64,000 nt of DNA from an uncultured Planktomarina sp. (lineage in GTDB: Bacteria > Pseudomonadota > Alphaproteobacteria > Rhodobacterales > Rhodobacteraceae): NCBI GenBank assembly GCA_905182325.1, contig CAJJBD010000041.1, positions 33,215 to 97,214 of the forward strand, in the 5' to 3' direction. The notes under the pieces were generated by a model. It saw only the letters and a program-made list of their open reading frames with translations. It had not been told where the DNA came from and ran no database searches. Both the position numbers and the translations under genes were made by a program. How positions within the stretch are numbered: position 1 is the stretch's first letter; each line of letters opens with the position of its first letter. This document shows positions 59,129 to 64,000 of the stretch, in pieces.

Positions 59129-59601
59129 AACTTGCTGCTGATATCATTGCAGCAGCCAAGGCTTCCAATTTGAAAATTACTTGTGCTGAAAGCTGTACTG
59201 GCGGCATGTTATGTTCCGCCTTAACCGATGTGCCAGGTAGTTCAGAGGTTTTTGAAAGAGGTTACGTGGTTTATTCAAATATAGCCAAAATACAAATGCT
59301 TAAAGTGTCTGAAATATCCCTTCAAACACATGGGGCAGTTTCAGAGCCTGTAGTTTTAGAAATGGCTATTGGAGCTAAAGAAGATGCAACTGCAGACATT
59401 GCTATAGCTGTTAGCGGTATAGCAGGCCCAGGTGGGTCGGACTTCAAATCTGAAGGTAGAGTGAGCTTTGGCATCTGCTGGAATGTTGGGACAGCCAGCG
59501 AAACGATCGAGTTTGGTGCGCTTGGACGCCAAGAGGTTCGCCATGCCGCTACGCAACACGCCTTAAGGATAATACAAAAGCATCTCAAAGTCGCCTATTA
59601 A
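59125..59601 (+). CDS. CinA C-terminal-type nicotinamide-nucleotide amidohydrolase
   Basis: 158-residue single-domain member of the CinA/PncC family, which deamidates NMN in pyridine nucleotide recycling. The catalytic region TCAESCTGGMLCSAL, the GYVVYSNIAK segment and the GIAGPGGSDFKSEGRVSFGI stretch are intact. The N-terminal MoCF domain of full CinA is absent, as is common for stand-alone PncC proteins. It overlaps the pgpA stop by ATGA. Confidence 0.92.
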   Translation: MKLAADIIAAAKASNLKITCAESCTGGMLCSALTDVPGSSEVFERGYVVYSNIAKIQMLKVSEISLQTHGAVSEPVVLEMAIGAKEDATADIAIAVSGIAGPGGSDFKSEGRVSFGICWNVGTASETIEFGALGRQEVRHAATQHALRIIQKHLKVAY

Positions 59602-59701
59602 TTGGGCCGTAACAAAATTTCTAGCCTAAATTTTGATCATTGCTGAAATTTTTATATTAATTAATCAACTTTCTTGAACTTGTACTTTCCTTTTCAAATG
59701 A

Positions 59702-59714
59702 GATCTCTGAGATC
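59702..59714. repeat. GATCTC-T-GAGATC dyad before amtB
   Basis: A perfect 6-bp inverted repeat with a one-base centre lies 25 nt upstream of the amtB ATG. It could be an operator or overlap the transcript 5' end. No sigma-54 type -24/-12 element is visible in the 138-nt upstream spacer. Confidence 0.3.
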
Positions 59715-59739
59715 AAGTTGAGAAGTTTTGGAGTGTATA

Positions 59740-60927
59740 ATGAACGCAGCAGATACAGCTTGGATGATTGTCGCCACGGCTCTAGTTTTGTTTATGACCC
59801 TGCCAGGACTAGCTTTGTTCTATGGGGGATTAGTGCGCGCAAGAAACGTGCTTAGTGTCTTCATGCAATGTTTTGGTATTGCTTGTTTGATGAGTATTTT
59901 GTGGCTTGCATTGGGCTATTCAATTGCCTTTGGAGATGGAAGTACTGGTCTGTGGGGTGGGCTTAGCCACGTATTCTTGGTAGGTGTCGACGCCAACACC
60001 ATTCGTATTGGTACCAACCTACCAGAGGTACTCTTTTTCGCTTTTCAAATGACATTTGCAATCATTGCCCCTGCCCTAATCGTCGGTGCTTATGTGGAAA
60101 GGGTTGGTTTTGGTTTTGTGATGACTTTTTCGGGTCTTTGGATGCTATTTTGCTACGCACCAGTTGTACACTGGGTCTGGGGCGGCGGTTTTCTTTCAGA
60201 TGGTGGAGTGTTTGGACTAGTTGGCCTGAAAGACTTCGCCGGCGGCGTGGTGGTTCATGAAACAGCAGGACTGGCAGCATTAGTTGTAGCATTTTTACTG
60301 GGTCCACGTCGAAATAAAAACACTCCGCCACATAATCCAGGATTTGTTATGCTTGGCGCGGCAATGCTTTGGGTTGGTTGGTTTGGCTTTAATGGCGGGT
60401 CACAGTTATCGGCAGATGGTGGCGCAGCCATGGCTTTGACTGTTACTCATATTTCCGCAGCCACAGCGTCACTGACATGGGCTCTTTGGGAAAAATTTAA
60501 ATATGGCAAATCATCACTCGTTGGCATGGTAACTGGCACGATAGCGGGTCTGGCGGCTATAACTCCAGCCTCTGGTTTTGTTGGCCCAATAGAGGCTTTA
60601 ATAATTGGTGCTGTCGCGGGAATACTCTGCCAAGAAGCCGTTAATTATGTCCGAAATATATTAAAAATTGATGATACACTTGACGTTTTTGCAGTGCATG
60701 GCGTTGGCGGCATTTTTGGAACTATCATGATAGCTATCTTTGGCAAGGGCGCCTGGGTAGCACAGATTGGAAGTTTAGTCATTGTTGGGTTATTTACAGT
60801 TGTTTTAACAGTTATTTTGGTCAAATTCACTGGGTTTTTGACAATTCTAAGGGTAAGCGAAGAAGATGAAAGCATCGGCTTAGATGTTGCCGCACACGGT
60901 GAACGAGCTTACGATCACACATCTTAA
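59740..60927 (+). CDS. amtB: ammonium transporter
   Basis: Eleven-helix Amt/Rh-family channel for ammonium uptake, about 395 residues. Recognisable are LPGLALFYGGLVRARNVLSV, the FAGGVVVHETAGLAALVVA block with its pore histidine, and DDTLDVFAVHGVGGIFGT with the second histidine. No signal peptide beyond the first helix. The ATG at 59740 with GGAG before it is preferred over the TTG at 59728. The glnK gene that often pairs with amtB is not adjacent. Confidence 0.96.
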   Translation: MNAADTAWMIVATALVLFMTLPGLALFYGGLVRARNVLSVFMQCFGIACLMSILWLALGYSIAFGDGSTGLWGGLSHVFLVGVDANTIRIGTNLPEVLFFAFQMTFAIIAPALIVGAYVERVGFGFVMTFSGLWMLFCYAPVVHWVWGGGFLSDGGVFGLVGLKDFAGGVVVHETAGLAALVVAFLLGPRRNKNTPPHNPGFVMLGAAMLWVGWFGFNGGSQLSADGGAAMALTVTHISAATASLTWALWEKFKYGKSSLVGMVTGTIAGLAAITPASGFVGPIEALIIGAVAGILCQEAVNYVRNILKIDDTLDVFAVHGVGGIFGTIMIAIFGKGAWVAQIGSLVIVGLFTVVLTVILVKFTGFLTILRVSEEDESIGLDVAAHGERAYDHTS

Positions 60928-60966
60928 CAAAAATACTAGATAAAATTTATAATTATTTTTTACTTT

Positions 60967-61410
60967 CTATCCATAAAGTACATCAGCTCGAGCCTCAAAA
61001 GCCCTTACAATACGCTGCATTGCATCATGGAACACAAGCCCAATTAGCCCCTGAAGGATGATACTTTTGAATTCAAAGTCTACAAAAAATGTTGCAGTAC
61101 AACCGTCCGGACAATCATTAAATTGCCAAGTAGAATTCATATATTTAAAAGGTCCATCAATATATTTTGTTTGAATGAAGTACTCCTTTGGACTTAAACG
61201 CACCTCACTACAAAAACGTTCCCTGAAAACCTTGAACGATATTACCAAATCGGCAGACATCACCCGATCTGATCCCTCATCTATAATAGAATTGACTCGC
61301 GCTGCCGCGCACCACGGTAAAAACTCTGGATATGAGCCGACGTCAGACACTAAATTATACATTTGTTGAGAGCTATAGCTTAAAAATTTATTTTCTTTAT
61401 GAGTTGGCAT
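60967..61410 (-). CDS. Coq10/RatA-type START-domain protein
   Basis: 147-residue SRPBCC/polyketide-cyclase-fold protein. SSQQMYNLVSDVGSYPEFLPWCAAARV and the final FHDAMQRIVRAFEARADVLYG are diagnostic of the Coq10/RatA group. In alphaproteobacteria it is generally regarded as a ubiquinone-binding Coq10-like factor needed for respiration rather than a toxin. It is divergent from hpt and convergent with amtB. Confidence 0.9.
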   Translation of the reverse strand: MPTHKENKFLSYSSQQMYNLVSDVGSYPEFLPWCAAARVNSIIDEGSDRVMSADLVISFKVFRERFCSEVRLSPKEYFIQTKYIDGPFKYMNSTWQFNDCPDGCTATFFVDFEFKSIILQGLIGLVFHDAMQRIVRAFEARADVLYG

Positions 61411-61474
61411 TGGTTTCCTACTGGCTCTTTTCTATAGATGTCGTAGAATAGATTAAAAAGTTCAAGAGGTTAAT

Positions 61475-62011
61475 ATGTCAATTAAACCGTATGCAATCGA
61501 CAGGATGATTTCCGCAAAATCAATAGCAGCACGAATAGAACAACTGGCTGTTGAGATTGAGGCTGAGTTTTCTAATACTGATAAACTGGTAGTAGTGGGA
61601 CTGTTGCGGGGATCATTTGTTTTTATTGCTGATCTGGTGCGGGAAATAAATTTGCCCATTGAAGTAGATTTTTTAGAAGTTACAAGCTACGGAGATTCAA
61701 TGGAGAGTTCACGTGAGGTTCGCATTATTAAGGACCTTCGCGATACGATCGAGTCTCGCGATGTGTTGATAGTTGAAGATATTGTTGACACCGGTCACAC
61801 TATGAAAAATGTTACACAGCACCTTCTACGTCGGCAGCCTGCTCGACTGCGGACCATCGCCCTGCTAGACAAACCATCTCGACGTGAAGTTAAGATTAAG
61901 ACTGACTTCTTAGGCTTTGAAATTCCAGATGAATTTGTCGTAGGATACGGTATTGACTACGCACAACGTGACAGGAATTTACCGTATATTGGGAAGGTTC
62001 GTTTTACTTAA
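61475..62011 (+). CDS. hpt: hypoxanthine phosphoribosyltransferase
   Basis: Purine salvage enzyme making IMP from hypoxanthine and PRPP, 178 residues. The PRPP-binding motif [13 protein letters not shown] (about 97-109), the substrate loop [13 protein letters not shown] and the C-terminal [20 protein letters not shown] are typical. It starts 64 nt from the divergent Coq10-like gene. A single-gene unit. Confidence 0.95.
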   Translation: MSIKPYAIDRMISAKSIAARIEQLAVEIEAEFSNTDKLVVVGLLRGSFVFIADLVREINLPIEVDFLEVTSYGDSMESSREVRIIKDLRDTIESRDVLIVEDIVDTGHTMKNVTQHLLRRQPARLRTIALLDKPSRREVKIKTDFLGFEIPDEFVVGYGIDYAQRDRNLPYIGKVRFT

Positions 62012-62110
62012 TTAAAGTTGAAAAACAACCGGTAAAATTTGACTAAAATAATTCTGAAGTATTCCCTAATTATTAACTGGTCTATTTAATTTTAATATAT
62101 GCTTATTAGT

Positions 62111-63064
62111 TCAAGCCAGCTCGCGACTACTTAAACGAGCTTTTTGGAGTTTTTCAAAGTGATCACCCGCGTGATAAGAACTCCGAGTTAGCGGAGTTGC
62201 AGAAACCATCAGAAACCCCTTTCCTTTTGCGACTTTTTCGTAACTCAAAAATTCGTCTGGAGTTATGAACCGATCAACACGGTGATGTTTTAAGGTTGGT
62301 TGTAAATATTGTCCAATTGTTATAAAATCAACGTCAGCTGCTCTCATATCATCCATGACTTGATGTACGGACTGGCGATCCTCTCCCAAGCCAACCATGA
62401 TACCTGATTTTGTGAACATTGTGGGATCTAGTTCTTTCACTCGTTGTAACAATCTCAAAGAATGGAAATAACGTGCTCCCGGACGCACTTCTTTATACAA
62501 GCCTGGCACGGTTTCTAAATTATGATTAAACACGTCTGGCTTTGCCGCCACGATCTGTTCTAGTACCGAGTTATCACACCGCAAAAAGTCAGGAGTTAAA
62601 ATTTCAATTGTAGTATCCGGGGAACGTTTCCTGATGGCACGAATTGTTTGCGCAAAGTGCGCAGCTCCACCATCTTTTATATCATCACGATCAACTGACG
62701 TAATCACTACATGTTTTAAACTCAATTTCTTTACTGCATCAGCCACACGACCGGGCTCAAATGCGTCTAAACCTTCAGGTGGTTTGCCAGTTGCAATGTT
62801 GCAAAATGTGCACGCACGAGTGCAAGTGTCGCCCATGATCATCATTGTGGCATGACCCTGGTTCCAGCATTCTCCAACATTTGGGCACCCAGCCTCTTCA
62901 CATACCGTTACTAGTTTATGCTCACGCATTATATCCCTAGTAGTTTGATAACCCTTGCCAACTGGCGCTTTAACTCGGATCCACGCAGGCTTTTTAGGTT
63001 GTGGGTTATCTTGGCCGTTTGCTTTTTCAGGGTGCCGCTGTTTTGGTATTTTTAGATCACGCAT
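62111..63064 (-). CDS. lipA: lipoyl synthase
   Basis: Radical SAM enzyme inserting two sulfurs into octanoyl chains to form lipoate, 317 residues. The auxiliary 4Fe-4S cysteines are in [12 protein letters not shown] (55, 60, 66) and the radical SAM cysteines in CTRACTFC (81, 85, 88). The C-terminal serine motif RSSYHAG is present. It depends on Fe-S supply from the suf cluster at the other end of the window. The 176-nt spacer before the methyltransferase gene is very AT-rich and shows only weak AT hairpins. Confidence 0.97.
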   Translation of the reverse strand: MRDLKIPKQRHPEKANGQDNPQPKKPAWIRVKAPVGKGYQTTRDIMREHKLVTVCEEAGCPNVGECWNQGHATMMIMGDTCTRACTFCNIATGKPPEGLDAFEPGRVADAVKKLSLKHVVITSVDRDDIKDGGAAHFAQTIRAIRKRSPDTTIEILTPDFLRCDNSVLEQIVAAKPDVFNHNLETVPGLYKEVRPGARYFHSLRLLQRVKELDPTMFTKSGIMVGLGEDRQSVHQVMDDMRAADVDFITIGQYLQPTLKHHRVDRFITPDEFLSYEKVAKGKGFLMVSATPLTRSSYHAGDHFEKLQKARLSSRELA

Positions 63065-63240
63065 CTATTTGTCCTTATTTACTTAAATTTAACACACTCC
63101 CAATAAACAACTACCCCTATCTATCCAATATGTAATTATGGTTATAAGTCCATACTTATTCGTGCTAATTAAGTTTCATTAGTGAGCTAATAAACAGTTT
63201 TATTACTAATTTTTATAAAAAATTTTTAATGAACGTAGGT

Positions 63241-64000
63241 TTATACAAAGGCGTCAGGCATCTTAGCTTTTTTATCTGCAATATACTTTTCAAGTGCAGC
63301 CAATGTATCTGGATCAAGATAAGGCTGTTGATATGTCGCCAATTGATGGTCAACACGCTCTTCCGCTAACGCGTATGTATCGCGAGCGCCTTCCTCGTAC
63401 CAGGTCTCAAAAGGCTTGTAATCAAACAGATTTGATCGCCAAAAGGCAGCCTTAAAATTATCTTGAGTATGCTCACATCCAAGATAATGCCCACTTGGCC
63501 CCACCTCCCGAATGGCGTTCATAGCCTGTCCATTTTCGTCAGCGGACACACCTAAGCTCATTTTATGTAGCGCACCAAGTTGATCTGCATCCATCACAAA
63601 TTTTTCAAACGACGCAACAAGCCCCCCCTCTAACCAACCACAGGAGTGCAACATGAAGTTAACTCCCCCAATAAGTGCTGCATTTAAAGTATTAGAAGTT
63701 TCATAAGCAGCCTGAGCATCTGGAAGTTTTGACCCACATAAACCGCCACCCGAGCGGAATGGTAAATTCATGCGCCTTGCTAATTGGCCTGCCCCATATA
63801 AAATTTGACTAGCCTCGGGCGTACCAAAGGTGGGAGCGCCTGAATTCATATCAATCGAAGTCACAAAAGTTCCAAATATTACCGGCGCACCAGGCTTTAA
63901 GATCTGACTGTATGCTATTCCCGCTAAAACCTCTGCAAGTACTTGCGTCAATGTTCCCACGATTGAGACTGGGGCCATTGCACCCCCTACAATGAAAGGT
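63241..64000 (-). CDS. MttB-family trimethylamine/glycine betaine methyltransferase (partial)
   Basis: C-terminal half of a corrinoid-dependent methyltransferase. The frame stays open past the ATG at 63978 to the window edge, where it reads PFIVGGAMAPVS, the conserved mid-protein motif, so this ATG is internal and the gene is truncated by the window. About 252 of roughly 500 residues are visible. GGGLCGSKLPDAQAAYE and FMLHSCGWLEGGLVASFEKFVMD are family motifs. No in-frame amber codon is seen in the visible part, so it is the non-pyrrolysine type. Substrate (glycine betaine, carnitine or other quaternary amines) cannot be told. Confidence 0.9.
   Translation of the reverse strand, partial: PFIVGGAMAPVSIVGTLTQVLAEVLAGIAYSQILKPGAPVIFGTFVTSIDMNSGAPTFGTPEASQILYGAGQLARRMNLPFRSGGGLCGSKLPDAQAAYETSNTLNAALIGGVNFMLHSCGWLEGGLVASFEKFVMDADQLGALHKMSLGVSADENGQAMNAIREVGPSGHYLGCEHTQDNFKAAFWRSNLFDYKPFETWYEEGARDTYALAEERVDHQLATYQQPYLDPDTLAALEKYIADKKAKMPDAFV

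Noticed and set aside
59602-59739. Sigma-54 promoter upstream of amtB
   Set aside because: No TGGCAC-N5-TTGC-like pair could be found on the plus strand.
63065-63240. Terminator hairpins between the MttB gene and lipA
   Set aside because: Stems such as ATTAG/CTAAT and AATTTTT/AAAAATT are short or purely AT and expected by chance in such AT-rich sequence.

Overview
The window is a stretch of core chromosome from an AT-rich alphaproteobacterium, most likely a marine member of the Rhodobacterales (roseobacter group) with a compact genome. Three things point there: the gene order dusB-ntrB-ntrC-ntrY-ntrX-trkA-trkH-hfq-hflX; a suf cluster carrying an extra cysteine desulfurase and two YIP1-type membrane proteins; and an alphaproteobacterial SOS box (GTTC-N7-GTTC) in front of recA. 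The corrinoid-activating ASKHA protein, the MttB-family methyltransferase and a GlxA-type AraC regulator also suit this group. Genes are tightly packed with many stop/start overlaps. I see no insertion sequence, prophage, CRISPR array or obvious island.

Layout. 1-7 kb: Fe-S cluster assembly (cysteine desulfurase, sufB, sufC, sufD, two YIP1 proteins, sufS), then tRNA-Gly(CCC) on the minus strand. 7-9.2 kb: a RACo-like corrinoid reactivator (minus). 9.4-16.4 kb: guaB, an RsmB-type rRNA methyltransferase, recA under SOS control, alaS and a DUF1330 protein. 16.4-24.5 kb, minus strand: typA, a complete branched-chain amino acid ABC transporter (SBP, livG, livF, livH, livM) and a GlxA-family regulator. 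24.6-28.3 kb: class II DAHP synthase, yicC, gmk and a gamma carbonic anhydrase. 28.5-30.4 kb: rpsB-tsf (minus), with a repetitive S2 tail. 30.6-36 kb: psuK-psuG, a DUF502 protein, a LysE-type exporter, a candidate small RNA and a YejA-like binding protein. 36-41.4 kb: XRE-cupin regulator, DsbA/FrnE oxidoreductase, mfd and a small membrane protein. 41.5-45.7 kb: hemB, a SYLF lipoprotein and a penicillin-acylase-family hydrolase. 45.7-57.4 kb, minus strand: hflX, hfq, trkH, trkA, ntrX, ntrY, ntrC, ntrB, dusB. 57.5-61 kb: ispDF, pgpA, a CinA C-terminal-type amidase and amtB. 61-64 kb: a Coq10/RatA-type START protein, hpt, lipA and the C-terminal part of an MttB-family methyltransferase cut by the window edge.

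How the genes work together. The suf cluster and lipA are linked through Fe-S biogenesis. NtrBC, NtrYX and AmtB form the nitrogen-sensing and ammonium-uptake core. Rho-independent terminators and intercistronic hairpins follow rsmB, recA, the liv SBP, the gamma carbonic anhydrase and tsf. No clearly novel multi-gene system was found. The points most worth a second look are: NtrC and NtrX both lacking the sigma-54 contact motif GAFTGA (NtrC also has an altered Walker B); a roughly 75-nt candidate sRNA with its own promoter and terminator antisense to the 3' side of the lysE-like gene; the 18-bp tandem repeat that lengthens ribosomal protein S2; and the YIP1 membrane pair inside the suf operon.
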